A stretch of 64,000 nucleotides of DNA from Pseudomonas sp. S09G 359 (GTDB lineage: Bacteria; Pseudomonadota; Gammaproteobacteria; Pseudomonadales; Pseudomonadaceae), in the NCBI RefSeq assembly GCF_002843605.1, contig NZ_CP025263.1, positions 2,385,501-2,449,500 of the forward strand, given 5' to 3'. The notes under the pieces are model-generated. The model searched no databases and was not told the origin of the DNA. It worked only from the letters and a program-made list of their open reading frames with translations. Shown one piece after another: positions 20,212 through 28,863 of this stretch; the first letter of the stretch is position 1, and every line of letters begins with the position of its first letter. Both the position numbers and the translations under genes were made by a program.

Positions 20212-20235
20212 ATAGTTCGATTACCATCGAACTAT
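20212..20235. promoter_or_regulatory. Palindrome between arsR-type gene and xenA
   Basis: The arms ATAGTTCGAT (20212-20221) and ATCGAACTAT (20226-20235) are exact inverted copies separated by TACC. The site lies midway in the 89-base divergent region and is a strong candidate for the ArsR-type regulator's operator controlling both genes. Confidence 0.65.
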
Positions 20236-20265
20236 CGAATCACTCACTCGTATCTGGAGCTTCCG

Positions 20266-21357
20266 ATGTCCGCTTTGTTCGAACCGTTCAAACTTAAAGA
20301 CGTTACCCTGCGCAATCGCATCGCCATCCCGCCGATGTGCCAATACAAGGCCGATGATGGCATCGTCAACGACTGGCACCACGTGCACCTGGCCGGTATG
20401 GCCCGTGGCGGTGCTGGCCTGCTGGTGGTCGAGGCCACGGCGGTATCTCCTGAAGGGCGCATTACGCCAGGCTGTGCCGGCATCTGGAGCGATGCTCACG
20501 CCGAGGCGTTCGTGCCGATGGTCAAGGCGATCAAGGCCGCCGGCTCGGTGCCGGGCATCCAGATTGCCCACGCCGGCCGCAAAGCCAGCGCCAACCGCCC
20601 GTGGGAAGGCGATGACCACATCCCGGCGTCCGATGCGCGCAGCTGGGAAACCATTGCTCCGTCGGCGATTGCCTTCGGTGCCAACCTGCCCCAGGTGCCA
20701 CGCGCCATGACCCTGGACGATATCGCCCGGGTGCGCCAAGACTTCGTTGACGCTGCCCGTCGCGCCCGTGACGCCGGCTTTGAATGGATCGAACTGCACT
20801 TCGCCCACGGCTACCTGGGCCAGAGCTTTTTCTCCGAGCATTCCAACCAGCGTACTGACGCCTACGGTGGCAGCTTCGACAACCGCAGTCGTTTCCTCCT
20901 GGAAACCCTGGCGGCGGTGCGTGAAGTCTGGCCGGAAAACCTGCCCCTGACCGCGCGTTTTGGCGTGATTGAATACGACGGCCGTGATGAGCAGACCCTC
21001 ACGGAATCCATCGAACTGGCCCGCCGCTTCAAGGCCGGTGGCCTGGACCTGCTGAGCGTCAGCGTCGGTTTCACCATCCCCGACACCAATATCCCGTGGG
21101 GCCCGGCCTTTATGGGCCCGATCGCCGAGCGTGTACGCCGTGAAGCCGGTATCCCGGTGACCTCCGCCTGGGGTTTTGGCACCCCGCAACTGGCCGAAGG
21201 CGCCTTGCAGGCCGGCCAGCTTGACCTGGTTTCGGTCGGCCGCGCGCACCTGGCTGACCCGCATTGGGCGTATTTCGCCGCCAAGGAACTGGGCGTTGAA
21301 AAATCCTCCTGGACCCTGCCAGCGCCTTATGCGCACTGGTTGGAGCGCTATCGCTGA
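20266..21357 (+). CDS. xenA: NADPH:flavin oxidoreductase, XenA/YqjM-type old yellow enzyme
   Basis: The 363-aa TIM-barrel flavoenzyme has features of the YqjM/XenA branch: the cysteine in IPPMCQYKADDG that tunes the FMN, QIAHAGRKAS, the substrate-binding ELHFAHGYL pair and the terminal phosphate loop VSVGRAHLADP. Enzymes of this type reduce activated C=C bonds, quinones, nitro-esters and nitroaromatics. Control by the divergent ArsR-type regulator suggests induction by an electrophilic or xenobiotic compound. Confidence 0.92.
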   Translation: MSALFEPFKLKDVTLRNRIAIPPMCQYKADDGIVNDWHHVHLAGMARGGAGLLVVEATAVSPEGRITPGCAGIWSDAHAEAFVPMVKAIKAAGSVPGIQIAHAGRKASANRPWEGDDHIPASDARSWETIAPSAIAFGANLPQVPRAMTLDDIARVRQDFVDAARRARDAGFEWIELHFAHGYLGQSFFSEHSNQRTDAYGGSFDNRSRFLLETLAAVREVWPENLPLTARFGVIEYDGRDEQTLTESIELARRFKAGGLDLLSVSVGFTIPDTNIPWGPAFMGPIAERVRREAGIPVTSAWGFGTPQLAEGALQAGQLDLVSVGRAHLADPHWAYFAAKELGVEKSSWTLPAPYAHWLERYR

Positions 21358-21377
21358 GGCGAGCCTAAGCGCCTATG

Positions 21378-21402
21378 AGCCACTCAATTGAGTGGCTTTT
21401 TT
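21378..21402 (+). terminator. Rho-independent terminator after xenA
   Basis: AGCCACTCAATTGAGTGGCT forms a perfect hairpin and is followed by TTTTTT. It begins 21 bases after the xenA stop. Confidence 0.88.
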
Positions 21403-21455
21403 CGCGCGTATTTTTTGCTCGGCGAATTTGTTACCAAGCGGATACGCAAAAAATA

Positions 21456-21474
21456 GTGAATGAGAATACATATC
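21456..21474. promoter_or_regulatory. Candidate Fur box upstream of TonB receptor
   Basis: GTGAATGAGAATACATATC matches the classical 19-bp Fur consensus at 13 positions by hand count. It lies about 90 bases before the receptor start, consistent with iron repression of siderophore uptake. Confidence 0.5.
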
Positions 21475-21488
21475 AATCGAAATATCAT

Positions 21489-21498
21489 TGGTATACCA
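21489..21498. promoter_or_regulatory. TGGTATACCA operator upstream of TonB receptor
   Basis: The same 10-bp palindrome found at 7776 and 13189 sits 64 bases ahead of the receptor start and just downstream of the Fur-like site. It links the receptor to the catabolic block 8-15 kb away. Confidence 0.6.
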
Positions 21499-21561
21499 TG
21501 CGGCGCAAAATAATTGGCAGATATGCCGCCCCGTCTGGCTCTTTCACTAGGTTCATCCCCT

Positions 21562-23697
21562 ATGCGTCGTACCCTGGTTTCCATTTGTGTGCTTCAGGCG
21601 TTTTCCCCTTTCAGTTGGGCCGAAGTCGAGCCGGTCGAAAAAACCGCGATCGAACTGCAAGCCACCAGCATCACCGGCACCGCCGACTATGAAACGGCTC
21701 AGGGGCCGGTCAAGGGTTACCACGCCACACGCTCCGCCAGTGCAACGCGAACCGATACCTCCATCCATGAAACCCCGCAATCGATCAGCGTCGTCTCCAA
21801 GGATGTGGTCGAAGACCTCGGCGCCACGCGACTGCAGGACGCCCTGGATTACGCCGGCGGCGTGGGCCGGGCCAACAACTTCGGCGGGCAGGGGCTTACC
21901 ACCTTCACCGTGCGCGGCTTTACCACCGGCGAGTTCTACCGCAATGGTTTCCCGATCAACCGTGGCTACCCGAACATGCCGGACGCCAACACCATCGAGC
22001 GCCTCGAAGTACTGCGCGGCCCGGCGACCATGCTGTATGGCCGTGGCGACCCAGGCGGCACGTTCAACGTGGTGTCCAAGCAACCGCTGGCCGAGCGCAC
22101 AGTGACCCTCGGCAGCCAATTGAATGACCAGGGCATGCAGCGTGGCACCCTGGATGCCTCCGGCCCGCTGGATGAAGGGGGCCGCCTGGCCTATCGCCTG
22201 AACGTGGTGGGTGAGGGTGGTGACACCTTCCGTGATCATGTCGAGACTGAACGCTACGGCGTTGCCCCGGTGATCACTTGGCAAGCCACGGACGACACCA
22301 AGGTGACCTTCGAAGGCGACTTCATGCGCAACAACCACCCGCTGGACCGCGGCCTGACGCGTTTCCCCAACCAGCGTGGCACGCCGTCACGCGACACCTT
22401 CTGGGGTGACAAGGACGTGGGCAAACTGCACAACGACAACAACATGGCGCAGGTGCGTTTCGAGCATCTGCTCAACGACAACTGGACATTGGGCGGTGGG
22501 TTCCAGTGGTTGGATGGCAGCCTGGCAGGCAATGCCATCGAGGCCAATGGCCCGACGAGCCTGAACGCCGACGGCCGCACCCTGCAGCGCAACTTCAACT
22601 ATCGCAAGCTGGAATGGACCGACAAGGACTACCAGCTCAACCTGACCGGGCATTTCTCCACCGGCGGTTTCGAGCACACCTTGCTGACCGGTATCGAATA
22701 TGAGGATTACGACTACAAGTCGATCATCCAGCGCTCCAGCGCCGCTGCGGGTACTTACCCGATCGACATTTTCGATCCGGTCTACGGTCAGACACGCCCG
22801 CCGCTGACGCGCACCCCGACACACGACAAGGAAAACCTCAAGACCTACGCCGCTTTTGTGCAGGATCAGGTGGCGCTGACTGAGCGGTTGAAAGTGTTGG
22901 CGGGCGCGCGTTTCGAGCGTTTTGAACATGACTATGAAAGCTATGTACCCGGCGTTAACCCGTTTCAGGCCGCCGAAAACGCCGTCACCCCACGCGTGGG
23001 GGTGATCTACGACCTCACCGAGACTGTCGCGGTGTATGCCGATGCCGCACGTTCGTTCAAACCGAACCCCGGCGCCGCGCGCGAAGGCGGTGGCTTCGAG
23101 CCGGAAAAGGGCAAGTCCTATGAGATGGGCGTGAAGTGGGAGGCATTCGATCGCCAATTGAGCGTCGATGCAGCGATCTACCAGATCGAGAAGAAGAACG
23201 TGCTGACCACCGACCCGGTGATCAACACCTTCTCCGTCGCCGCCGGCCAGGTGCGCAGCCGTGGTTTTGACTTGAACGTAGCTGGCAACCTCACGCCTGA
23301 GTGGCGCGTAATTGGCGGCTACGCCTACGTGGATGCCGAAGTGACCAAGGACAACACGATCCGCTCCGGCACCCGCCTGCTGAACATCCCGCGCAACAGC
23401 TTCAGCCTGCTCAACGTGTACGAGTTCCAGGACGGTGCACTCAAAGGCCTGGGCCTGGGCGCCGGCGGCAAGTATGTCGACCAGCGCGCCGGCCAGACCG
23501 CCAATACCGCATTCTCGATGGACGCCTACACCGTGGTCGACCTGCTCAGCTTCTATAAGGTCAACGACAAGGTGCGGCTGAACCTGGATGTGAAGAACCT
23601 GTTCAATCGCGAGTATGAAGAGGGTGCCTTCGGCAATATCTATGCGTATCCGGGTGCGCCGCGTACGGTGCAGGTGGGCATTGCCTACACCCTATAA
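21562..23697 (+). CDS. TonB-dependent siderophore receptor
   Basis: The 711-aa precursor starts at 21562 (MRRTLVSICVLQAFSPFSWA signal peptide), not at an upstream in-frame ATG. The mature protein has a TonB-box-like region, a plug domain (ETPQSISVVSKDVVEDLGA, RGFTTGEFYRNGFPINRGYP, RLEVLRGPATMLYGRGDPGG) and a 22-strand-type barrel ending in a terminal aromatic/Leu strand (VQVGIAYTL). It resembles FhuA/FoxA-like ferric-siderophore receptors. The upstream region carries both a Fur-like box and TGGTATACCA, so iron and a catabolic regulator may both control it. Confidence 0.93.
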   Translation: MRRTLVSICVLQAFSPFSWAEVEPVEKTAIELQATSITGTADYETAQGPVKGYHATRSASATRTDTSIHETPQSISVVSKDVVEDLGATRLQDALDYAGGVGRANNFGGQGLTTFTVRGFTTGEFYRNGFPINRGYPNMPDANTIERLEVLRGPATMLYGRGDPGGTFNVVSKQPLAERTVTLGSQLNDQGMQRGTLDASGPLDEGGRLAYRLNVVGEGGDTFRDHVETERYGVAPVITWQATDDTKVTFEGDFMRNNHPLDRGLTRFPNQRGTPSRDTFWGDKDVGKLHNDNNMAQVRFEHLLNDNWTLGGGFQWLDGSLAGNAIEANGPTSLNADGRTLQRNFNYRKLEWTDKDYQLNLTGHFSTGGFEHTLLTGIEYEDYDYKSIIQRSSAAAGTYPIDIFDPVYGQTRPPLTRTPTHDKENLKTYAAFVQDQVALTERLKVLAGARFERFEHDYESYVPGVNPFQAAENAVTPRVGVIYDLTETVAVYADAARSFKPNPGAAREGGGFEPEKGKSYEMGVKWEAFDRQLSVDAAIYQIEKKNVLTTDPVINTFSVAAGQVRSRGFDLNVAGNLTPEWRVIGGYAYVDAEVTKDNTIRSGTRLLNIPRNSFSLLNVYEFQDGALKGLGLGAGGKYVDQRAGQTANTAFSMDAYTVVDLLSFYKVNDKVRLNLDVKNLFNREYEEGAFGNIYAYPGAPRTVQVGIAYTL

Positions 23698-23714
23698 AGC
23701 TGCACACAGTTGCA

Positions 23715-23807
23715 AATGTGGGAGGGGGCTTGCCCCCGATAGCGGTAGGCCAGTCAAAATTGCTGTGACTGATCCACTGCTATCGGGGGCAAGCCCCCTC
23801 CCACATT
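23715..23807. repeat. REPIN (copy 3)
   Basis: Paired inverted arms around GGGAGGGGGCTTGCCCCC and its complement occupy the gap between the TonB receptor and a convergent GntR gene. Confidence 0.92.
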
Positions 23808-23822
23808 GGATTTCCCCCGGCT

Positions 23823-24545
23823 TTAGAGCGGGGTCAGTACGTTCATCACCGTATCCAGCGCCACCCGTGTGTCATCCAGTTGCACCAGTGAGGCGTGCCG
23901 GGCGCCGAGGGCGTCGCGGTTCTGGATCGCGGTGAGGATCGCCTTGTGCCGGGGCAGGCTCAGGCCCTGGATGTCCGGGCGGCGGTTGGTGATGTTGATC
24001 GACTCGCGCAACGGCAGCGACAGCATGTTGCACATATAGGCCAGCAGGTCGTTGCGGGTGGCGTCGGCGATGGCGCGGTGGAAGTCGAGGTCGGCCTGTA
24101 GCAGTTGCTCGTGGGTCTGCGCGGTTTCCATGCCCTGGTAGGCTTTTTCGATGGTGGCGATGTCATCGTCCGTGGCCGTGGTCGCGGCCATGGCGGCGAT
24201 TTCCGGTTCGAGAATGCGCCGCACGCCGGCCAGGGTGTTGAAGAATTCGCTATGGGGCGTGGACTGCATCAACCAGGACAGCACGTCCGGGTCGAGCAGG
24301 TGCCACTTCAGGCGTGGCCGCACCACCGCACCCACCCGTGGCTTGGAATACACCAGGCCCTTGGCGCTGAGCACACGGGTTGCCTCGCGCAGCACCGAGC
24401 GGCTGACCTTGTACTCCTCGCACAGCGTGGCTTCCATGGGCAGCCGTTCTTCGGGCTTGAAGCGGCCGGAAACGATGTGCATGCCCAAGTCCTGAACGAT
24501 CTGGGCATGCTGGCTCTTGCGCGGCTTGGGCGGCTGGTGATCCAT
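23823..24545 (-). CDS. GntR/FCD regulator of the L-arabinose-type block
   Basis: The 240-aa protein (start at ATG 24545, MDHQPPKPRKSQHAQIVQDL) has a GntR winged helix (EATLCEEYKVSRSVLREATR) and an FCD effector domain with probable metal-binding His and Asp residues (DLDFHRAIADATRN). It follows the dehydratase gene on the same strand and probably controls the sugar-acid genes. The shared palindrome ATAGT-YCT-ACTAW at 26418 and 36142 is a candidate target. Confidence 0.9.
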   Translation of the reverse strand: MDHQPPKPRKSQHAQIVQDLGMHIVSGRFKPEERLPMEATLCEEYKVSRSVLREATRVLSAKGLVYSKPRVGAVVRPRLKWHLLDPDVLSWLMQSTPHSEFFNTLAGVRRILEPEIAAMAATTATDDDIATIEKAYQGMETAQTHEQLLQADLDFHRAIADATRNDLLAYMCNMLSLPLRESINITNRRPDIQGLSLPRHKAILTAIQNRDALGARHASLVQLDDTRVALDTVMNVLTPL

Positions 24546-24593
24546 AACGGCGGGGAGGCTCTGACTTAGATTCGCGGCATCATACCATCCCAA

Positions 24594-26330
24594 TTAGTGG
24601 GAATGCCGTGGGACTTCAGCCCCGCGGCAACCCACCAGGAAGTCAAAGTCACAGCCTTGGTCGGCCTGCAGCACATGGTCGATGTACAGCTGGCGGTAAC
24701 CGCCGACGATCAGGTTTTGCGGCGGCTTGAGGTCGGCCATGCGCGCCGCCAGCTCTGCGTCGGGGATGTCCAGGTGCAAGCGGCCGTTGGCACAGTCGAG
24801 TTCGATCCAGTCACCTTCCTTGACCGTGGCCAGCGGCCCACCGGCGGCGGCTTCCGGCGCCACGTGCAAGACCACGGTGCCGTAGGCGGTGCCGCTCATG
24901 CGCGCGTCGGAAATGCGCACCATATCCGTCACGCCCTGGGCCAGCAGCTTGGCCGGCAGGCCCATGTTGCCGACTTCGGCCATACCCGGGTAACCCTTGG
25001 GCCCGCAGTTTTTCATGACCAGGATCGAGTTGGCGTCCACGTCCAGCTCCGGGTCGTTGATGCGTGCCTTGTACATGTCGAAGTTCTCGAACACCACCGC
25101 GCGGCCACGGTGCTGCATCAACTCCGGGCTGGCTGCCGAGGGCTTGAGCACCGCACCCAGCGGCGCCAGGTTGCCGCGCAGCACACAGATGCCGCCATCG
25201 GCGCGGATCGGGTTGTCGAGGGTGCGGATCACTTCGTCCTGGCCGTAGATCGGCGAGTCCTTGGTGTTCTCGCCCAGGGACTTGCCGTTGACGGTCAAGG
25301 CGTTCGGGTGCGGGATCAGGTTGGCTTCACCCAGGCGGCGCAGCACGGCGGGCAGGCCACCGGCGTAGTAGAACTCTTCCATCAGGAAACGGCCCGACGG
25401 CTGCAGGTCGACAATGGTCGGCATGCCGCGGCCCATGCGGGTCCAGTCGTCCAGGTCGAGCTCGACGCCGATACGCCCGGCAATGGCCTTGAGGTGGATC
25501 ACTGCGTTGGTCGAACCACCGATGGCGGCGTTCACGCGGATCGCGTTTTCAAAGGCTTCTTTGGTGAGGATCTTCGACAGCTTGAGGTCTTCACGCACCA
25601 TCTCCACCGCGCGCATGCCCGACATATGCGCCAGCACATAACGCCGTGCATCCACCGCCGGGATCGCCGCATTGTGGGGCAGGGAGGTGCCGAGTGCCTC
25701 GGCCATGCAGGCCATGGTCGACGCGGTGCCCATGGTGTTGCAGGTGCCCGCCGAACGCGACATGCCGCCCTCGGCCGCAAGGAAATCATCCAGCGTGATG
25801 GTGCCGGCTTTGACTTGCTCACTGAGCTGCCACACCACGGTGCCCGAGCCGATGTCCTGGCCCTTGTGCTTGCCGTTGAGCATCGGCCCGCCGGTGACCA
25901 CGATGGCCGGCACGTCGCAACTGGCGGCACCCATCAGCAGGGCCGGGGTGGTCTTGTCGCAGCCGGTCAACAGCACCACGCCGTCGATGGGGTTGCCGCG
26001 AATGGCTTCCTCCACATCCATGCTTGCCAGGTTACGGGTGAGCATCGCGGTGGGGCGCAGGTTGGATTCGCCATTGGAGAACACCGGGAATTCCACCGGG
26101 AAGCCACCGGCCTCGATCACGCCGCGTTTGACGTGCTCGGCGATCTGGCGGAAATGCGCGTTGCACGGGGTCAGCTCCGACCAGGTGTTGCAGATACCAA
26201 TGATCGGCTTGCCATGGAACTGATGGTCGGCGATGCCCTGGTTCTTCATCCAGCTGCGGTACATGAAGCCGTTTTTGTCGGCAGTACCAAACCACTGGGC
26301 GGAGCGTAGGCCGGGCTTTTTATCAGACAT
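24594..26330 (-). CDS. IlvD/Edd-family sugar-acid dehydratase (L-arabinonate dehydratase type)
   Basis: This 578-aa Fe-S dehydratase starts at 26330 (MSDKKPGLRSAQWFGTADKN). Cluster cysteines are visible in CNTWSELTPCN, GCDKTTPALL and GTCNTMGTAST. The family dehydrates aldonic acids; in this context, with AraD1, a 2,5-dioxovalerate dehydrogenase and an arabinose-type importer, the expected reaction is L-arabinonate to L-2-keto-3-deoxyarabinonate. D-xylonate or D-galactonate remain possible substrates. It is divergent from the MFS gene. Confidence 0.9.
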   Translation of the reverse strand: MSDKKPGLRSAQWFGTADKNGFMYRSWMKNQGIADHQFHGKPIIGICNTWSELTPCNAHFRQIAEHVKRGVIEAGGFPVEFPVFSNGESNLRPTAMLTRNLASMDVEEAIRGNPIDGVVLLTGCDKTTPALLMGAASCDVPAIVVTGGPMLNGKHKGQDIGSGTVVWQLSEQVKAGTITLDDFLAAEGGMSRSAGTCNTMGTASTMACMAEALGTSLPHNAAIPAVDARRYVLAHMSGMRAVEMVREDLKLSKILTKEAFENAIRVNAAIGGSTNAVIHLKAIAGRIGVELDLDDWTRMGRGMPTIVDLQPSGRFLMEEFYYAGGLPAVLRRLGEANLIPHPNALTVNGKSLGENTKDSPIYGQDEVIRTLDNPIRADGGICVLRGNLAPLGAVLKPSAASPELMQHRGRAVVFENFDMYKARINDPELDVDANSILVMKNCGPKGYPGMAEVGNMGLPAKLLAQGVTDMVRISDARMSGTAYGTVVLHVAPEAAAGGPLATVKEGDWIELDCANGRLHLDIPDAELAARMADLKPPQNLIVGGYRQLYIDHVLQADQGCDFDFLVGCRGAEVPRHSH

Positions 26331-26417
26331 GATCGATTCTCTTATTGTATGACTATATGTTCTCTCTGAAGCTAAACATAAGCGCAAAATGTTCGGTTTG
26401 GAAGTGTTGTTTTGCAA

Positions 26418-26430
26418 ATAGTCCTACTAT
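26418..26430. promoter_or_regulatory. ATAGT-CCT-ACTAT palindrome in dehydratase/MFS divergent region
   Basis: Perfect 5-bp inverted arms with a 3-base centre lie in the 194-base gap 26331-26524. A 12-of-13 version occurs at 36142-36154 in the galM/SDR region. Candidate operator for the GntR regulator at 23823. Confidence 0.55.
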
Positions 26431-26524
26431 ATAGTCTGGCTTAACTGAGGTATGACCCTGGCGGTTTTCCGCGAGAGGCGTCCCCCGAGCTTCATATAAG
26501 AACAACAATTCGGAGATCGACCCC

Positions 26525-27847
26525 ATGAGCGAGGAACTGCGCCTGATTCGGCGCATCACGCTGAAACTGATTCCCTTCCTGATCCTGCTGTACCTCATCG
26601 CCTACGTGGACCGCTCCGCCGTGGGCTTTGCCAAGCTGCACATGGGCGCGGATGTCGGTATCGGTGATGCGGCCTACGGCTTGGGCGCGGGGTTGTTCTT
26701 CATTGGTTACTTCCTGTTCGAGATCCCCAGCAACCTGATGCTCGACCGCTTTGGCGCCCGGCGCTGGTTCGCGCGCATCATGATCACCTGGGGTGCCATC
26801 ACCATCGGCATGGCGTTTGTGCAGGGGCCGCACAGCTTCTATGTAATGCGCTTTTTGCTCGGCGCGGCGGAGGCGGGGTTCTTCCCAGGCGTGCTGTACT
26901 ACATCACCCAGTGGTTCCCGGTGCGCCATCGCGGCAAGATCCTCGGGCTGTTTATCCTCTCCCAACCGATTGCGATGATGATCACCGGCCCGGTGTCCGG
27001 CGGCCTGCTGGGCATGGACGGTATCCTCGGCCTGCACGGCTGGCAGTGGTTGTTTATCGTGATCGGCACCCCGGCGATCCTGCTCACCTGGCCGGTATTG
27101 CGGTACCTGCCGGACGGCCCCAAGCAGGTCAAGTGGATGAGCGACAGCGAAAAAACCTGGCTCGCCGGCGAGTTGGCCAAGGACCTCCAAGCCTACGGCC
27201 AGACCCGCCACGGCAACCCGCTGCACGCCCTCAAAGACAAACGGGTGTTGCTGCTGGCGCTGTTTTACCTGCCGGTGACCCTGAGCATCTACGGCCTGGG
27301 CCTATGGCTGCCGACCTTGATCAAGCAGTTCGGCGGCAGCGACCTCACCACCGGTTTCATCTCTGCGGTGCCCTACATTTTCGGCATCATCGGCTTGCTG
27401 ATCATCCCGCGCAGTTCCGACCGTTTGAATGACCGCTACGGCCACCTCGCCGTGCTCTACGTGCTCGGCGCCATCGGCCTGTTCTGCAGCGCCTGGTTGA
27501 GCGCGCCGGTGCTGCAGATGGCCGCACTGTGCCTGGCGGCGTTCGCGCTGTTTTCCTGCACGGCGGTGTTCTGGACCTTGCCGGGGCGGTTTTTTGCCGG
27601 CGCCAGTGCGGCGGCGGGCATTGCCTTGATCAACTCGGTGGGCAACCTCGGCGGCTATATCGGCCCGTTCGTGATCGGTGCGCTCAAGGAGTACACCGGC
27701 AACCTGGCCTCGGGCTTGTACTTCCTGTCCGCCGTGATGGTCTGCGGGCTGGTGCTGACGGGCGTGGTTTATCGCCTGCTGGAGCGCAAGCACGTGCTGC
27801 CCCAAGACCAATTCGCCGCCAGTGCCCGTGGCGCCTCACGACCTTAA
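26525..27847 (+). CDS. MFS transporter, anion:cation symporter (sugar-acid) family
   Basis: The 440-aa protein has 12 predicted transmembrane segments and ACS-family motifs (YVDRSAVGFAKLHM near TM1, EIPSNLMLDRFGARRWFARI, GAAEAGFFPGVLYYITQWFP). Relatives import galactonate, glucarate, tartrate and similar sugar acids. It opens the plus-strand arabinose-type operon and provides an uptake route for the free sugar acid, next to the ABC importer for the sugar. Confidence 0.92.
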   Translation: MSEELRLIRRITLKLIPFLILLYLIAYVDRSAVGFAKLHMGADVGIGDAAYGLGAGLFFIGYFLFEIPSNLMLDRFGARRWFARIMITWGAITIGMAFVQGPHSFYVMRFLLGAAEAGFFPGVLYYITQWFPVRHRGKILGLFILSQPIAMMITGPVSGGLLGMDGILGLHGWQWLFIVIGTPAILLTWPVLRYLPDGPKQVKWMSDSEKTWLAGELAKDLQAYGQTRHGNPLHALKDKRVLLLALFYLPVTLSIYGLGLWLPTLIKQFGGSDLTTGFISAVPYIFGIIGLLIIPRSSDRLNDRYGHLAVLYVLGAIGLFCSAWLSAPVLQMAALCLAAFALFSCTAVFWTLPGRFFAGASAAAGIALINSVGNLGGYIGPFVIGALKEYTGNLASGLYFLSAVMVCGLVLTGVVYRLLERKHVLPQDQFAASARGASRP

Positions 27848-27863
27848 ATCCTGGAGAAGCTTT

Positions 27864-28853
27864 ATGCGTTTAGTTCAGTTCGAGTTGCGCAACGGTGAGC
27901 GTCGCGTCGGTGTCGTAGAAGGCACCCAGCTGCGCGAAGTACAAACAGCGCGCAGCGTGCGTGAGTTGGCCCTCGCAGCCATCGAAGCCGGCGTGGGCCT
28001 GGCGCAGCAGGTGCAGAGCCTGGGCCTGGGCGACAGCCATGACTACGCCGCGCTGCTCGCCGACCTGAAGATTCTGCCCCCGCTGGACCACCCGGACCCG
28101 GCCCATATGCTGATCAGCGGCACCGGCCTGACCCACCTGGGCAGCGCCTCGGCGCGCGACAAAATGCACCAGGCCGGCGACGACAGCGCCTTGACCGACA
28201 CCATGCGCATTTTCAAATGGGGCGTGGAGGGCGGCAAACCCGCTGCCGGCCAGGCGGGTGTGCAACCGGAGTGGTTCTATAAAGGCGACGGCAGCATCGT
28301 CGTGCGCCCTGGCCAGGCATTCCCGGTGCCGCCGTTTGCCGACGACGCCGGTGAAGAGCCGGAGATCGGCGGCCTGTACGTGATTGGCCCGGACAGCAAA
28401 CCCTATCGCCTGGGCTTCGCGGTGGGCAATGAATTTTCCGACCACGTGATGGAGCGCAAGAACTACCTGTACCTCGCCCATTCCAAGTTGCGCAGTTGCA
28501 GCTACGGCCCGGAATTGCGCGTCGGTGAATTGCCCCAGCACCTGGCCGGCACCAGCCGCATCCTGCGCAACGGTGAGGAAATCTGGCGCAACGAGTTCCT
28601 CAGTGGTGAGGCCAATATGTGCCACAGCCTGGAAAACCTTGAATACCACCACTTCAAATACAGCCAGTTCTTAAAGCCTGGCGACGTACATATCCACTTT
28701 TTCGGCACCGCCACCTTGTCATTCGCCGATGGTATACGTACCCAACCGGGCGATGTGTTCGAGATCAGCCAGGCCGAGTTTGGCGCGCCGCTGGTCAACA
28801 CGGTCGGCCACGCAGACGCGGTATTCGAGCCCGGCCAAGTCACCCCCCTTTAA
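27864..28853 (+). CDS. AraD1-family (FAH-fold) 2-keto-3-deoxy sugar-acid dehydratase/hydrolase
   Basis: The 329-aa protein starts at ATG 27864 after a GGAGAAG site. It belongs to the fumarylacetoacetate-hydrolase fold group called AraD1 (LISGTGLTHLGSASARDKMH, metal-binding E residues later). Members act on L-2-keto-3-deoxyarabinonate-type intermediates in non-phosphorylative pentose pathways. It is followed 10 bases later by the 2,5-dioxovalerate dehydrogenase, which would use its product. Confidence 0.85.
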   Translation: MRLVQFELRNGERRVGVVEGTQLREVQTARSVRELALAAIEAGVGLAQQVQSLGLGDSHDYAALLADLKILPPLDHPDPAHMLISGTGLTHLGSASARDKMHQAGDDSALTDTMRIFKWGVEGGKPAAGQAGVQPEWFYKGDGSIVVRPGQAFPVPPFADDAGEEPEIGGLYVIGPDSKPYRLGFAVGNEFSDHVMERKNYLYLAHSKLRSCSYGPELRVGELPQHLAGTSRILRNGEEIWRNEFLSGEANMCHSLENLEYHHFKYSQFLKPGDVHIHFFGTATLSFADGIRTQPGDVFEISQAEFGAPLVNTVGHADAVFEPGQVTPL

Positions 28854-28863
28854 GGAGAGCTTC

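Noticed and set aside
24597..26309. A 570-codon open frame on the plus strand opposite the dehydratase
   Set aside because: The minus-strand IlvD/Edd protein has all expected cysteine motifs; the plus-strand translation has none and a shadow-type composition.
28730..28739. TGGTATACGT, close to the TGGTATACCA motif
   Set aside because: It is within the AraD1 coding sequence and breaks the palindrome at two bases; not counted as an operator.
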